A program made the translations under genes and the position numbers. Below, in pieces: positions 33,965-34,090 of a stretch of 34,090 nt of DNA. Positions within the stretch are counted from its first letter, which is position 1. Every line of letters starts with the position of its first letter. The stretch comes from an uncultured Oscillospiraceae bacterium (lineage in GTDB: Bacteria > Bacillota > Clostridia > Oscillospirales > Oscillospiraceae), in the NCBI GenBank assembly GCA_944385125.1, contig CALWVZ010000018.1, forward strand, positions 1 through 34,090, read 5' to 3'. The notes beneath the pieces are model-generated. The model worked only from the letters and a program-made list of their open reading frames with translations, did no database searches and was not told the origin of the DNA.

Positions 33965-34090
33965 TCACTCCACGGTGACCAGGCCGTCCTCCCCTACGGT
34001 GACCTTCATTCCGGTCTGGACATAGTTGAGGAAGTCCTCCCCCAGGCTGTCCACCACAGGCATTTTGGCCTCGGTCCACACATCCCCCAG
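33965..34090 (-). CDS. C-terminal 41 residues of a gene continuing past the right edge
   Basis: On the minus strand an open frame ends MPVVDSLGEDFLNYVQTGMK and VTVGEDGLVTVE, stop at 33965. Codon use matches the backbone, and a terminator lies just beyond the stop. The 'PVVD...DF..Y..TG..V.V..DG.V.V' end recalls the last strand-turn-strand of the DUF126/aconitase-X small-subunit family or another swivelling domain. With so few residues this is only a hint. Confidence 0.55.
   Translation of the reverse strand: MGDVWTEAKMPVVDSLGEDFLNYVQTGMKVTVGEDGLVTVE

Overview
The window looks like chromosome from an anaerobic Gram-positive bacterium of the class Clostridia, probably an uncultured Oscillospirales-type gut organism. 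The signs are a GC-rich backbone with many ATA isoleucine codons, strong GGAGG ribosome sites, a 2-hydroxyacyl-CoA dehydratase operon with its ATP-driven activator, MtaB, a DtxR-type regulator and a Na/Pi cotransporter. The taxonomic call is inference; there is no rRNA gene to confirm it.

Layout. 1-953: 5' two thirds of enolase (minus). 1162-5082: a four-gene minus-strand operon with two 2-hydroxyacyl-CoA dehydratase-family subunits (one unusually long), a small Cys-rich membrane protein and the [4Fe-4S] activator ATPase, behind a near-consensus promoter. 5299-9099: AlaX-type editing protein, glucose-6-phosphate isomerase and a D,D-carboxypeptidase (minus). 9459-10727: AI-2E-family permease, overlapping tail-to-tail with a cysteine desulfurase (10718-11848, minus). 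11886-15945: mtaB, then serC-serA (first two steps of phosphorylated serine synthesis), then a DtxR-like regulator (plus). 16053-20736: tandem leucine-rich-repeat surface proteins followed by full-length guaA (minus), probably one operon.

20.9-28.3 kb is visibly AT-richer and carries accessory genes. A lipoprotein gene at 21304 sits among strong hairpins. A probable island then lies between two copies of ATTCCCACTC (22153 and 28311); the right copy is the last codons of a second guaA-like gene, and guaA 3' ends are known integration sites. Inside are a HEPN-motif protein divergent from a controller-like HTH protein with a C-box-like site between them, an IS110-family transposase with a highly structured upstream RNA candidate, a convergent type II restriction-modification pair whose methyltransferase carries its own HTH, another small HTH gene, and a frameshifted TnpV remnant against the right repeat. 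No integrase is visible, so the island looks decayed or depends on help in trans.

28.3-34.1 kb returns to backbone: an ATP-pyrophosphatase-only GMP synthase paralogue, a GH13 alpha-glucosidase/amylase-type enzyme, a Na/Pi cotransporter with a PhoU-like tail, an MFS permease, and the C-terminal end of one more minus-strand gene. The most promising unusual material is the HEPN/controller/R-M island with its IS110 guide-RNA candidate, then the dehydratase operon with its long subunit and Cys-rich small protein.
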